A stretch of DNA of 64,000 nucleotides, from assembly GCF_013139515.1 (NCBI RefSeq), contig NZ_WTAR01000030.1, forward strand, positions 1 through 64,000. The letters run 5' to 3'. The stretch is from Lutibacter sp. GTDB lineage: Bacteria > Bacteroidota > Bacteroidia > Flavobacteriales > Flavobacteriaceae. A model generated the notes under the pieces. The model was not told the origin of the DNA, ran no database searches, and saw only the letters and a program-made list of their open reading frames with translations. Positions within the stretch are counted from its first letter, which is position 1, and each line of letters starts with the position of its first letter. The translations under genes and the position numbers were made by a program. This document shows positions 47,221 through 56,360 of this stretch, in pieces.

Positions 47221-47469
47221 ATGGATCAAGTAAAAGTAAAATTTAATTTTGATTGGATGGGGAATCCTGCTGGATCAACAATACTTATGTATGAAGATAA
47301 TGCAACTATGTTAAATGAACGTGGAACTGTTGATATCATTGTAGATAAGAAAAAAGTTGATAAAACTGATAAAGATATATCCAAATCAGTTGAAAAACCT
47401 GAAAAAAACAAAATGATGGTTTCACCACAAAAGAAAAAATCTGGTAGACCTAAAAAAACAAAGAAATAG
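47221..47469 (+). CDS. Basic-tailed hypothetical head protein
   Basis: An 82-aa protein, MDQVKVKFNFDWMGNPAGST, ending KKKSGRPKKTKK, where SGRPKK is AT-hook-like. The first 45 residues resemble small proteins encoded after capsid genes in other phages. It may bind DNA inside the head or be a minor head part. Confidence 0.6.
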   Translation: MDQVKVKFNFDWMGNPAGSTILMYEDNATMLNERGTVDIIVDKKKVDKTDKDISKSVEKPEKNKMMVSPQKKKSGRPKKTKK

Positions 47470-47476
47470 GTGACAT

Positions 47477-47854
47477 ATGGCTGGATCAATAACTTTTAGT
47501 GAAACAACTCATACTTCAGTTAAAAAACTTTCAATGACATGGGTGTCTGATGTTGCTTTAGGCACTGTCAATGCAATTCCATCAGAAAAATCATATACTG
47601 GAATGATTGAAAGAGCAGTATTTATTCCAGATAGTGGTGGAACACAACCCACAAATCTATATGATGTAACAATTACTGATTCAGATGGAATAGATGTTTT
47701 AATTGGTAATGGTGCAAATTTAGTAAATACAGGAGCAGTTCAAAAAGATAATGTTACTGATGGACTTGGCGCTGTAGTTTCTACAACTTTAACACTTAAT
47801 ATTACCAATGCGGGTAATTCAAATGGTGGAGAAGTAATTCTTTATATTCGATAA
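47477..47854 (+). CDS. Putative virion structural protein
   Basis: A 125-aa beta-rich protein, MAGSITFSETTHTSVKKLSM, ending GNSNGGEVILYIR. Small beta proteins of this kind often decorate capsids or tails. No family assigned. Confidence 0.55.
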   Translation: MAGSITFSETTHTSVKKLSMTWVSDVALGTVNAIPSEKSYTGMIERAVFIPDSGGTQPTNLYDVTITDSDGIDVLIGNGANLVNTGAVQKDNVTDGLGAVVSTTLTLNITNAGNSNGGEVILYIR

Positions 47855-47870
47855 ATAAAATGTAACTAGC

Positions 47871-47887
47871 ATCGTTATTTTAACGAT
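47871..47887 (+). repeat. Short hairpin ATCGTTA/TAACGAT
   Basis: A 7-bp stem with a TTT loop between two structural genes. No T-run follows, so it is not a clear terminator. Confidence 0.35.
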
Positions 47888-47917
47888 TGTGAATATTCTA
47901 AATTAAGGAGGAATATT

Positions 47918-48457
47918 ATGGGAACAAAGTGTAAGTTTAAAAATGGTAAACAAGTATTTTCTAGTGATGCTCAAATGCTTTCTGGTGGAACTATTTCTAC
48001 TAATCAGCAAATTGTAAGTTCAACAACTGAAACTGTTCTAGTTTCAGAAACTATTTATGGCAATACATTTGATGCAACAACTATGGGGTTTAGAGTCACT
48101 TTAGCTGGTGAAATTTCAGCAAATGCTGGATCAGATATTACTCTAACTTTGAGATATGGAACAACTGATATCCTTGCTTTAGCCACAGTAACTTTAGCTG
48201 CTGAAGATGATAAACAATTTAAATATGAGTGTTTGGGTAGAATTCATACTACTGGAGCAACTGGTAAGATAGTAGCTTCTTCTAGGATTGATATAGAGCA
48301 AGGAACACCATTGATGTTTGCCGCAGATACTGCTGCCGCTGGAGTTACTGCTAATTTAACAGCAGATGGTAGCTTAAATGTAACAGGCCATTGGGATGCT
48401 TCAAATGCAAATTCAGATATAATTGCAATGATAGGATTTATTGAGTTTTTTAATTAA
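47918..48457 (+). CDS. Putative virion structural protein
   Basis: A 179-aa protein, MGTKCKFKNGKQVFSSDAQM, with TLAGEISANAGSDITLTLRY and a C-terminal NSDIIAMIGFIEFFN. The jelly-roll-like, Thr/Ala-rich composition fits a fibre head or decoration protein. Followed by a terminator. Confidence 0.55.
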   Translation: MGTKCKFKNGKQVFSSDAQMLSGGTISTNQQIVSSTTETVLVSETIYGNTFDATTMGFRVTLAGEISANAGSDITLTLRYGTTDILALATVTLAAEDDKQFKYECLGRIHTTGATGKIVASSRIDIEQGTPLMFAADTAAAGVTANLTADGSLNVTGHWDASNANSDIIAMIGFIEFFN

Positions 48458-48483
48458 TAGATAAATTTTAATATTAATTAATT

Positions 48484-48530
48484 AAGGGAAAGGGTTTGAA
48501 ATATTCCTTTTCCCTTTTTTTTATATTTTT
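48484..48530 (+). terminator. Rho-independent terminator
   Basis: AAGGGAAAGG and CCTTTTCCCTT pair with one bulge, followed by a long T-run. It lies before the large structural gene at 48542. Confidence 0.8.
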
Positions 48531-48541
48531 TTTAGGACAAA

Positions 48542-50152
48542 ATGGTACAAGAAACTACTATAAAAAGATATATAGGTTTATCTACTGATACTAAACCATC
48601 ATCTCCAATTCAGGTAGGATCAGTAATCCGTATTCTTGCTGGTTCTGAATGGTATGAATTAGATACTGGTGTGACATATGTATTTGATGGTTCTAGTGCT
48701 TGGACTCCTAAACTTGTAAATCTAGGAAATGGAACTGGTGATTTTATAAATAGTGATAATCCATTTCCAGTATATGGTGGTTATGTTCCTATTGAATATT
48801 CACGAACAACAACAAATACAATAAAGTCACTTGTAAATAAAGGTCAATTAAATAAGTTTGTAATTTATCCAAGAATTGGTAATGAACATGTTGAAAGTTC
48901 TAGGGAGATTCAAGGTGTTGTCACAAATGGTAATATAGTTGGGCAAATATTTAAAGCATCAAAAGATAATATATCTGCATTGCTCCTTACTATTGAATCA
49001 GCAGAAGCACAAACTATTGATACTTTTGAAACATATTCAAATGATGGTGAACTTCAAACTTCTTGGGTTGAAATAACAAATCCAGCAGTTATTTCAACAT
49101 CAATAGTTAAAACTGGTGATCAAGCAATGGCCTTGCCTTTAACCACTACTGGTGATGAATGGGTATTAAGCGCACCATCAGATTATACAGATTATACAGG
49201 ATCATTTGATTTTTATCAAGATGTTGTATTTGGGGTATTAGGGGCAGAAGTGTCTGTATTTATTAGTGATGGAACTAATAGTAAAAGTTTTCCTCTTGTT
49301 ATTAATATAACCAATTCATGGACTCATTTTGATGTTCTTGAATCAAATATGATTGAAGATCAAGCTGAAACTACTGATACTACAAATATATTAACTATTG
49401 GGTTTAGAATAATTAGAAAAAAGAATGGAGCAACAGTTTATATTGATAATTTAATTGCTACCCCTGCTCCTGGTGAACTTGGTATTAAATTATGGAACAT
49501 GGGTAATACTCTTCCTATAGATGGAGTTACCTCTATTGATGATGGCACCCAATACACCAGATTAGGTAAAACTCTTACTTCATCTTTTTCATTACCTTTG
49601 GTTGGAGGAAAAAGATTATATCATGCTCATATGTTTAATGCAGCACTTGATAAAAATGTACCAGATAACGAACCACTAATAACTGATAATTATTATTTAA
49701 TTGAACTTTATTATATAGATACCAATGTGAGTGTGTATGGCCCTGACACTTCTTTTAATACTCAATATTATAATAACGGATATTCTTTTACTACAGCAAA
49801 TGAAGCTTCTGTTATTAATGCAATAGGCCCATATTCAGATATAATGTTTACTATAATGTCAACACAATCTGTTTATGTAATTGAAGCTGGATGGAGGTTT
49901 GACGCTGAACCTAATGGGGATTCTGACTTATATGTATTTATTGAAAATAAAGATATGCAAGTAACCGATACTGTTGTTGATCATGAAGAACATCCAGAAC
50001 AAAAACACTCACATGATGTATCAATTAGACCAATGATAATTGATAATGGTGGAAAAATAGAATTTTATAATAATGATGATGCATCAGATCAAGTATCAAA
50101 TATTGTATATTTTGTAACTTTTCTATATGAACCTCCAATAGTAAATGGATAA
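48542..50152 (+). CDS. Large virion protein with carbohydrate-binding-like domain
   Basis: A 536-aa protein. The N-terminal about 100 residues (VGSVIRILAGSEWYELDTGV) look like a head or collar binding part; residues about 170-310 (FETYSNDGELQTSWVEITNP, SWTHFDVLES, ATVYIDNLIATP) have the pattern of a CBM-like beta-sandwich. The C-terminus is another beta-rich region. It may be a head or whisker fibre contacting host sugars; this is inference. Confidence 0.6.
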   Translation: MVQETTIKRYIGLSTDTKPSSPIQVGSVIRILAGSEWYELDTGVTYVFDGSSAWTPKLVNLGNGTGDFINSDNPFPVYGGYVPIEYSRTTTNTIKSLVNKGQLNKFVIYPRIGNEHVESSREIQGVVTNGNIVGQIFKASKDNISALLLTIESAEAQTIDTFETYSNDGELQTSWVEITNPAVISTSIVKTGDQAMALPLTTTGDEWVLSAPSDYTDYTGSFDFYQDVVFGVLGAEVSVFISDGTNSKSFPLVINITNSWTHFDVLESNMIEDQAETTDTTNILTIGFRIIRKKNGATVYIDNLIATPAPGELGIKLWNMGNTLPIDGVTSIDDGTQYTRLGKTLTSSFSLPLVGGKRLYHAHMFNAALDKNVPDNEPLITDNYYLIELYYIDTNVSVYGPDTSFNTQYYNNGYSFTTANEASVINAIGPYSDIMFTIMSTQSVYVIEAGWRFDAEPNGDSDLYVFIENKDMQVTDTVVDHEEHPEQKHSHDVSIRPMIIDNGGKIEFYNNDDASDQVSNIVYFVTFLYEPPIVNG

Positions 50153-50156
50153 TATA

Positions 50157-50711
50157 ATGAATATAAAATTAAAGCCTGGAGATATACTTTTAACATTAGT
50201 TCATGGATGGTTGGGTAATGCAATCATTAGAACTCAAAATATGATTGATTGTGAAACTGATATAGTTAATTTTTCACATGCTGCAATTGTATTAGATGAA
50301 TGTGGAAATATATTTGAATCTTCATTAAAAATAGGAGCAAACCATATATCTAAATATGAAAATGTTCCTGTTCTTATTGCAAGACATAAAGATATGGAAG
50401 ATTGGAAATTTAAAAAAGGTATTGGTGAAGCTCTTGATAATGAAGGGATGTTTTATCCTTTGCATAGATTATTCTTTATTCTTTTTGGAATATCTGCAAT
50501 AAGAACAGATTGGCCTGTATGTTCTGAATTAGTAGCACAATTCTTATTAAAATCTGGTATAGATTCTGATTTAATAAGAAAAGGTAAGAAATACAGTAAG
50601 TGGTATGGTGTTAGTCCTGATATGATTGAAGATGCTGTATTCAGAGGTGAAAATTGGAATGTTGTTTATAATGGTAATTGGGACTCAAGATTACTTTCAA
50701 ATAAGTATTAA
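50157..50711 (+). CDS. YiiX-like permuted NlpC/P60 peptidase family protein
   Basis: A 184-aa protein; start taken at 50157. MNIKLKPGDILLTLVHGWLG, VNFSHAAIVLDECGNIFESS (His), VLIARHKD and WPVCSELVAQFLL (Cys) match the circularly permuted papain-like YiiX/YebB family. These enzymes act on cell-wall peptides or lipid-linked substrates. Nearby membrane protein at 50726 suggests a possible lysis or entry role. Confidence 0.7.
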   Translation: MNIKLKPGDILLTLVHGWLGNAIIRTQNMIDCETDIVNFSHAAIVLDECGNIFESSLKIGANHISKYENVPVLIARHKDMEDWKFKKGIGEALDNEGMFYPLHRLFFILFGISAIRTDWPVCSELVAQFLLKSGIDSDLIRKGKKYSKWYGVSPDMIEDAVFRGENWNVVYNGNWDSRLLSNKY

Positions 50712-50725
50712 GGGAAAATATATCA

Positions 50726-51094
50726 ATGGATGAGATTTTAAAAGAAAATGAAAGTGTTGATGATTGCCCTTGTAAAAGTGTTGTTAGGTTAGCTGAATCA
50801 ACGAGGGGTGAATTTAAATTAATAAATTTTGAAATGGTTCAATTAAAAGAAAGTTTTATAGAAATGAGATTAGAAGCAAAAGAGTGTTTGGAGTCTGTTA
50901 AAGAAACAGCATTTCAATTAAGAGAAGGAACAAAAGAATTTAACAATATACAAAAAACAATTTCAAATAGAGATGTTGAAAATAAAAAAGCTCATAAAAA
51001 AATGTGGTATGCAATAGCTGGTTGTTTCTGTATTCTAATGGCAACAGGACATGCAAGTGATATTGGAAAACTAATCATAAAGATAATGAGTTAA
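50726..51094 (+). CDS. Coiled-coil protein with C-terminal membrane helix
   Basis: A 122-aa protein: acidic N-terminus with CPCKS, a long amphipathic coiled coil (about 25-90) and one transmembrane helix MWYAIAGCFCILMATGHA near the end. The layout is like XhlA-type or other single-pass holin accessories. A lysis role is possible, not shown. Confidence 0.6.
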   Translation: MDEILKENESVDDCPCKSVVRLAESTRGEFKLINFEMVQLKESFIEMRLEAKECLESVKETAFQLREGTKEFNNIQKTISNRDVENKKAHKKMWYAIAGCFCILMATGHASDIGKLIIKIMS

Positions 51095-51103
51095 TTAAAT
51101 TTT

Positions 51104-52207
51104 ATGGCAACTCAAGCATTAGGAACAGATATTCAAATAACAGTATTACCAGATGGGAATTATCTTATTACTGGTTTAACTGTTTCTGCTGGAGAAGTTA
51201 TATCTTTAGATAGTACTGAATCTATTAGTGGTGGCCCTGCATCAATAACAATAACTGCCAACCTTGATTCAATACTTACGAAAACTGGAAATACTTCATT
51301 AACTAGTTTAGATAGTATATTGCAATCAATTAATTTAACTAAGTTTCTTTCCGCTGATGCTTTATTAACACTAGAAAATACTGTTTCAACTAATTTAGAC
51401 TCTTTATTAAGCAAATCTGGAATAGAAAAATCAACAGTTTTAAATGCTTTATTGTTAAAAACAGATATTGGTAAACAAGCATTTTTAGATGCTGTTTTGT
51501 TTGGTGGATCAGAAATATTTGCAAATATAGATAGTTTTTTACAAAAACAATTTGAGGTAAGTGTAAGTCTTGATTCTCTTCTTCAAATTGCAGATTTAAC
51601 TAAAATAACTAGTATTGATTCTTATTTACAGTCAGTAGGAATAGAAAGTTCAACTAGTATTGATTCTTATTTACAGTCAGTAGGAATAGAAAGTTCAACA
51701 TATTTAGATGCAATTTTATTTGATGCAGCATTTAGCGGTCATGAAACTTATTTAGATGCAATTTTAAATAAATCTGATATAATATTTACAGCAAATTTAG
51801 ATGCAATTTTAAACATAACTGGAGTTAAAGCAACAGATTTAGATGCAATTTTACAAGTGTCAAGAAGTTCAGAAGTTTTTCTTGGTGCAATTCTTTTGAA
51901 AGTTGCTGAAACAGCTTCATTAAATATAGATTCATTTTTAACCAAAGAAGAAACAAATTCATTAAGTATAGATGCTTCTTTAGTTAATTTATTTACAAAA
52001 ACATTATCTTTAGACGCAATATTTAAAAGTTCTTTTTCTAAAATATTATCTTTAGATGTTGTATTGTTTGGTGGAACAGAAATAACATTAAATATTGATG
52101 CTATATTATATTTACTTAATCAAATTAAATATAATTTTATTGCTGTAAGCAGAACATACAATTTTGTTGGGATAAGTAAAACATATAATTTTATTTCAAA
52201 AACATAG
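51104..52207 (+). CDS. LDxxL-repeat structural protein
   Basis: A 367-aa protein with some 15-18 copies of a 15-20-residue unit centred on (L/I)D(S/A)xL, for example TSIDSYLQSVGIESS and ANLDAILNITG. The regular spacing suggests a solenoid or fibre shaft. The ending FVGISKTYNFISKT repeats NF(I/V).(V/K)S(R/K)TYNF. Two exact 45-base units at 51608-51697 show recent expansion. Likely virion fibre or spacer; no family recognised. Confidence 0.6.
   Translation: MATQALGTDIQITVLPDGNYLITGLTVSAGEVISLDSTESISGGPASITITANLDSILTKTGNTSLTSLDSILQSINLTKFLSADALLTLENTVSTNLDSLLSKSGIEKSTVLNALLLKTDIGKQAFLDAVLFGGSEIFANIDSFLQKQFEVSVSLDSLLQIADLTKITSIDSYLQSVGIESSTSIDSYLQSVGIESSTYLDAILFDAAFSGHETYLDAILNKSDIIFTANLDAILNITGVKATDLDAILQVSRSSEVFLGAILLKVAETASLNIDSFLTKEETNSLSIDASLVNLFTKTLSLDAIFKSSFSKILSLDVVLFGGTEITLNIDAILYLLNQIKYNFIAVSRTYNFVGISKTYNFISKT
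51608..51697 (+). repeat. Perfect 45-bp tandem duplication
   Basis: The unit ACTAGTATTGATTCTTATTT... occurs twice without mismatch, encoding TSIDSYLQSVGIESS twice in frame. It shows that the LDxxL repeat gene grows and shrinks by recombination. Confidence 0.9.
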
Positions 52208-52219
52208 GAGGGATTAGAT

Positions 52220-52717
52220 ATGGCAGCAGTTGTTCAAATACATGAAATTACAAATACAAATACAGGTGTTGATAAAACAACAGATACCGTAAGATTCAAA
52301 TCAGCAGATAATACCACTGTTGATACAAATGATAGGATTCAGATTCCAGTTGCTGGATCTGATTATTCGTACACAAAACAGTTGAAAGTTTATGTTTCAT
52401 CTGCTCCATCAGTTGATATTGATAATATTCAGGCATATTCTGATGGTACAAATGGTATGGGAACTGGAATTTCTGTAGAATATGATCTTCATACAACTTT
52501 TGTTACTCAAATAGATACTACAATTGCAGGAACTGATTTGTTTACAATAACAAGTGGAAATGCAATTAATATGGATGCAATTAATACAGGGCCACATGCA
52601 ACAACAGAAACTGGATATGTAGGTGATGTTTTAAGATTACAAATGGCGGTTGCTTCAACTGCTGGTGCTGGTGCGGTTTCAGCAGAGGCCCTCACAGTGA
52701 GTTATGACGAGAGTTGA
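52220..52717 (+). CDS. Putative virion structural protein
   Basis: A 165-aa beta-rich protein, MAAVVQIHEITNTNTGVDKT, with KQLKVYVSSAPSVDIDNIQA and AINTGPHATTETGYVGDVLR. Similar proteins follow fibre genes in some phages. No family name is certain. Confidence 0.55.
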   Translation: MAAVVQIHEITNTNTGVDKTTDTVRFKSADNTTVDTNDRIQIPVAGSDYSYTKQLKVYVSSAPSVDIDNIQAYSDGTNGMGTGISVEYDLHTTFVTQIDTTIAGTDLFTITSGNAINMDAINTGPHATTETGYVGDVLRLQMAVASTAGAGAVSAEALTVSYDES

Positions 52718-52720
52718 CAT

Positions 52721-52747
52721 TTAAGTATGTTGACATAATGCCGATAA
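52721..52747 (+). promoter_or_regulatory. Sigma28 (FliA)-type promoter before HNH gene
   Basis: TTAAGTAT, 11-base spacer, GCCGATAA (-10 perfect). The only promoter-like sequence in the gap before the HNH endonuclease gene at 52791. Confidence 0.72.
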
Positions 52748-52790
52748 GTATTATATTGATAGTTAATATTAATTTATGCTTGGAGGCATT

Positions 52791-53369
52791 ATGAAGATTC
52801 AAAGAAGAGAAGGTGGATTTTATCATTGGCAAAAACAAGAATCGGATACTAAATGTGCATGTGGATGTGGTGGATTTATAACTAATAGATCAGCAAAGGA
52901 TAAAAAAAAGGGGAAAATTGAAGGATATTTAAAAGGGCATGGTTGGAGAGGAAAGAAAATGTCAGAATCTTCTAAACAAAAAATGAGAGAAAATCATGCA
53001 GATGTTAGTGGAAAAAATAATCCAAATTATGGTAAAGGTTTGTTTGGTGAAGATAATCCAAATTGGCAAGGTGGAAAAGTAGGGTTATTATATGGAGTTG
53101 GAAATAATCAGAAAGGCATTAATACAAACAAAGATAAAAAATTTAGAAAAGAAATAATAAAACGAGATAAAGAATGTGTTTTGTGTGGGAGAAAAGAAAT
53201 GCTTTGTTGTCATCACATTATTCCTTGGGTTGAAAATGAGAATATAAGATTTGATAAAAATAATTGTGTTACTCTTTGCAATAAATGTCATCCAAGGGCA
53301 GATAATAAACATCATTACGAAAAATATAAATTAATGCTAGAAAGTTATGTTGACAATTTATTAATTTAG
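52791..53369 (+). CDS. HNH homing endonuclease with NUMOD3-like repeats
   Basis: A 192-aa protein from the ATG after GGAGG. N-terminal CACGCGG zinc knuckle, KMSESSKQKMRENHADVSGK, NNPNYGKG and DNPNWQGG are NUMOD3-type DNA-binding repeats. The C-terminal HNH is CVLCGRKEMLCCHHIIPWVE, then CVTLCNKCHPR. It is a free-standing selfish nuclease inserted between structural genes, with its own sigma28-type promoter. Confidence 0.9.
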   Translation: MKIQRREGGFYHWQKQESDTKCACGCGGFITNRSAKDKKKGKIEGYLKGHGWRGKKMSESSKQKMRENHADVSGKNNPNYGKGLFGEDNPNWQGGKVGLLYGVGNNQKGINTNKDKKFRKEIIKRDKECVLCGRKEMLCCHHIIPWVENENIRFDKNNCVTLCNKCHPRADNKHHYEKYKLMLESYVDNLLI

Positions 53370-53378
53370 GGGGTAATT

Positions 53379-54038
53379 ATGGGGAAAAAGATTTTAATAG
53401 GTGTTCCGACAAGTGGAGAAATAAATACTAGATTTGCTTTATCATTATTCAAATCTAGTATTTATTTAACTGAAAAAGGCTATTCTGTTGATATTAGATT
53501 TAATGAAGGGTCTTTAATATCAGCACAAAGAAATCATTTATCAAAAATTGCTTATGAATCAGAATGTGATTTATTATTTATTGATTCTGATATGACATTT
53601 AACCCTGAAGATATAGAAAAGATTGTCGAATCTGAAAAAGATATAATTGGTGGTCTTTGCTACTCAAGAAGAGAACCATACTTTCCAATAATCTATAAAG
53701 ATTTTGATGATGAAAAATTTGGATTTTCAAGAAAATTACCAAATGAATTTGAAGGTGATATAATTGAATGTATCGCAACAGGAACTGGAGTTTTATGTAT
53801 TAAACATCAAGTTTTGAAAGTAATGCATAATGAAAAGTTTGTAAAAGCAAATGGATATCCATTTAATATGATCCAGTTAGATAATGGGGATCAACTAGGA
53901 GAAGATTTATCATTCTGTCTTAAAATTGCTAAAAAAACTAATTTTAAAATTTTCTGTGATATAACTGTTGATATTGGACATGTTGGAGATATGGCAATTA
54001 CAAAAGAAACGTATGAGGCTTATAATGGAAAGGAATAA
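53379..54038 (+). CDS. GT-A type glycosyltransferase
   Basis: A 219-aa protein: KILIGVPTSGEINTRFALSL, DLLFIDSDMTFNPEDIEKIV with a DSD metal/sugar-nucleotide motif, and GTGVLCIKHQVLKVM. It resembles small phage glycosyltransferases, as does the paralogue at 58947. It may add sugars to virion proteins or DNA; the acceptor is unknown. Confidence 0.75.
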   Translation: MGKKILIGVPTSGEINTRFALSLFKSSIYLTEKGYSVDIRFNEGSLISAQRNHLSKIAYESECDLLFIDSDMTFNPEDIEKIVESEKDIIGGLCYSRREPYFPIIYKDFDDEKFGFSRKLPNEFEGDIIECIATGTGVLCIKHQVLKVMHNEKFVKANGYPFNMIQLDNGDQLGEDLSFCLKIAKKTNFKIFCDITVDIGHVGDMAITKETYEAYNGKE

Positions 54039-54375
54039 GTCTTATAATTGGATAATAGAAACATTAGATGGTGAAAAACTTGAGCAGTATAACTCTGATG
54101 GTTCTGAAAATTCATGGAAGGGGTTGAATAAGAAAAGAATTCACAAAGTATCGTTTATTCCTAATTCTCCATTTCTTAAACAACATGAATTAATTATAGA
54201 TACTTTTAATGGGAATTATTTTCAAAGAAGATTTGGAAGGGGTTTTTTAAAACAATCAAATCAATTTAAACTTTCTGAATATCTAAATTGCATAGTAACA
54301 AAACATTTTAGATTTTATTTAACAAGTGATGGTCAAGTAATAATCACCCCTAATAATTATGAAATAAAGGTATAG
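54025..54375 (+). CDS. Hypothetical protein
   Basis: A 116-aa protein from the internal ATG at 54025 (MERNKSYNWIIETLDGEKLE). LNKKRIHKVSFIPNSPFLKQ and HELIIDTFNGNYFQRRFGRG suggest a beta-rich fold. GAGG ribosome site. Position in the connector cluster hints at a virion role. Confidence 0.6.
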   Translation: MERNKSYNWIIETLDGEKLEQYNSDGSENSWKGLNKKRIHKVSFIPNSPFLKQHELIIDTFNGNYFQRRFGRGFLKQSNQFKLSEYLNCIVTKHFRFYLTSDGQVIITPNNYEIKV

Positions 54376-54377
54376 AT

Positions 54378-54731
54378 ATGGCATTAGATAATTTCCAGGG
54401 AACAAGGGATATAATTTTACAAACAAATTCTAAAGATGTTCCTTATTCATTCACATTTACTGTAAATTCAAGCGCAACAGCAAATGATGGAGCATTGCCA
54501 TTTGGAACTAATGTTAGTACTGCTGTTGTTACAGCGCATATTGCCGAAACAGGTGTTGCAGATTCAGAAATTGTTGCTAATTCATCTGTTGGTTCAAATG
54601 TAGTTACTGTTGATATGACTTATCCATCAACTAATGGAGTTAATTGGTATCATTTAACTTTTGTGTTGACATTGGATAATGGAGCAATATTAGAATTTGA
54701 TTATAATAGAGTATATGTGGAGGATAGATAA
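54378..54731 (+). CDS. Small virion protein (Ig-like pattern)
   Basis: A 117-aa protein, MALDNFQGTRDIILQTNSKD, ending LEFDYNRVYVEDR. Beta-strand-rich with Ser/Thr/Ala, as in baseplate or tail Ig-like proteins. It abuts the head-tail adaptor gene by overlap. Confidence 0.6.
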   Translation: MALDNFQGTRDIILQTNSKDVPYSFTFTVNSSATANDGALPFGTNVSTAVVTAHIAETGVADSEIVANSSVGSNVVTVDMTYPSTNGVNWYHLTFVLTLDNGAILEFDYNRVYVEDR

Positions 54732-55546
54732 TGATTGTTACACCAAGTGAAATGAGAACATTTATTGGTGATATAGATGATTCTGAGTATGAATTTGTTT
54801 CTCCAACGCATGATTCTGTTGAATCATTTGTTTCAAATTATTGTAATAGAACTTTTGAATCAACATCTTATACAAGAAAAAAATATTGTGGCAATGGAAG
54901 ATCTATTTTAATACTTGATGATTATCCACTAACCGCTGTTGATAGAGTGTCTATTGGAAATATAGGGGCAGTAAAGGTTAAAAACACAAACACTACTTCT
55001 AGTGCTTCTGTATCAGTAGTTTCTACTGGTCTTAGACTTGTAAAAGATGGAGTGGCAGATACTTCTGTCACATTTGTAGCAAATACAACAATGACAGCAA
55101 TAATCAATGCAATCAATGCAATTTCTGGATGGTCTGCTGAATTATTGAATTCTTCATATGGAAGTTATAGATCAGCAGATTTAATTGAATCAGTTGGATT
55201 ATCTGCAATAAATAATAATTGGGTTGATTTAAAAATGCCAGATGATGCAGAAGATAATTTTTCTGCTGATCTAAGTACTGCTGTTCTTAAAAAGAATTCT
55301 GGTTGGCCTAGTGGATTTAATAATATTTATATAGATTATACTGCTGGTTATACATCAACAACAATGCCTGAAGATTTAAAATTAGCTATAAAAATATTTA
55401 CTAAATATATTTATAATAAAAAAGAAGAGGAAACAATTGGTGTTGCTGAATATAGAGCAGAAAATCTTTGGGGTACTTTTGAAAAAGATCCAATGGGAAA
55501 AGAAGTAAGAATGATTCTTAGTAAATATAAAAGAATGTTGGTATAA
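54731..55546 (+). CDS. Head-tail adaptor (HK97 gp6-like) with insertion
   Basis: A 271-aa protein. SEMRTFIGDIDDSEYEFVSP, FVSNYCNRTFESTSYTRKKY, YPLTAVDRVSI, and the end YIDYTAGYTSTTMPEDLKLA, IKIFTKYIYNKKEEETIGVA are typical of gp6-type adaptors. The family is usually 100-200 aa; about 80 extra residues (VKVKNTNTTSSASVSVVSTG onward) form an inserted domain. It would ring the portal and join the stopper encoded next. Confidence 0.8.
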   Translation: MIVTPSEMRTFIGDIDDSEYEFVSPTHDSVESFVSNYCNRTFESTSYTRKKYCGNGRSILILDDYPLTAVDRVSIGNIGAVKVKNTNTTSSASVSVVSTGLRLVKDGVADTSVTFVANTTMTAIINAINAISGWSAELLNSSYGSYRSADLIESVGLSAINNNWVDLKMPDDAEDNFSADLSTAVLKKNSGWPSGFNNIYIDYTAGYTSTTMPEDLKLAIKIFTKYIYNKKEEETIGVAEYRAENLWGTFEKDPMGKEVRMILSKYKRMLV

Positions 55547-55548
55547 TT

Positions 55549-55890
55549 ATGATAGGCCCACGTATCAGACTGATGCTTCAATCAAATTCCAAAGTGTCGG
55601 ATGGAATGGGTGGTTTTACTGACTCATGGATAGATGTTAGAGAATTGAAAGGAGTATTTATGAATAGAAAAGCTAAAGAGCTTTTTTCTAATCATTCTGA
55701 AAAGGTATCTTCTAATCATTATTTCTCAGTAAAAAACATGAGAGATTTATATGTAGATGAAAGTTTTAGATTTTATTACAATAGTAAGGTATATGAAATA
55801 GTTTTTATAAGTAATCCTGGTGAAAAAAAGAATATTACAATTTTCCATTTAGAAAAATATGAAGATAGTGGAAGTGGGAGTGGTTGCTAA
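55549..55890 (+). CDS. Head closure (stopper) protein, SPP1 gp16-like
   Basis: A 113-aa protein: IRLMLQSNSKVSDGMGGFTD, MNRKAKELFSNHSEKVSSNH and FRFYYNSKVYEIVFISNPGE are typical of phage head-tail joining proteins. It plugs the portal channel after packaging. Confidence 0.75.
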   Translation: MIGPRIRLMLQSNSKVSDGMGGFTDSWIDVRELKGVFMNRKAKELFSNHSEKVSSNHYFSVKNMRDLYVDESFRFYYNSKVYEIVFISNPGEKKNITIFHLEKYEDSGSGSGC

Positions 55891-56360
55891 TGGCAAAAGC
55901 TGTTTGGTTTGATAAAGATATTGATTCAAAGATTGATAAAGCTTCAAAAAGAATTATCAAGGCTGGTTGTATTGCTTTGTCAAATGATTTAAAAGATATG
56001 ATGGGTGGTAGCAATGCTGGTCAACATCTTCCATACAGATCAAAGAAAAACCCAACTCAAACACATTGGAGTTCTAAACCTGGATCAGCACCAAATATTG
56101 ATACTGGAGCATTGAAAGATTCTATTTCATGGGATACTTCATTTGGTGCTTCTGGTGGTGCAAGAAGAGGGTTAAATGAAGGAGTTAAAAGTCCAGGTGG
56201 TGGAAGATTTGTAAAAACTGGAGCGGTTGGAACTAATCATCCAGGTGCAAAAGCATTAGAGTTTGGATATTCTCCAAATAATTTAGCTCCAAGACCTTTT
56301 ATGACTGTTGCTTATGAATTTTTCAAACTCAATGATTTTTTAAGGAAATTTAGATTATGA
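55890..56360 (+). CDS. Tail completion protein (HK97 gp10-like)
   Basis: A 156-aa protein from the ATG at 55890. ASKRIIKAGCIALSNDLKDM, SKPGSAPNIDTGALKDSISW, KALEFGYSPNNLAPRPFMTV fit the HK97-gp10 family. Its stop overlaps the start of the HNH gene inserted before the next tail gene. Confidence 0.8.
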   Translation: MAKAVWFDKDIDSKIDKASKRIIKAGCIALSNDLKDMMGGSNAGQHLPYRSKKNPTQTHWSSKPGSAPNIDTGALKDSISWDTSFGASGGARRGLNEGVKSPGGGRFVKTGAVGTNHPGAKALEFGYSPNNLAPRPFMTVAYEFFKLNDFLRKFRL

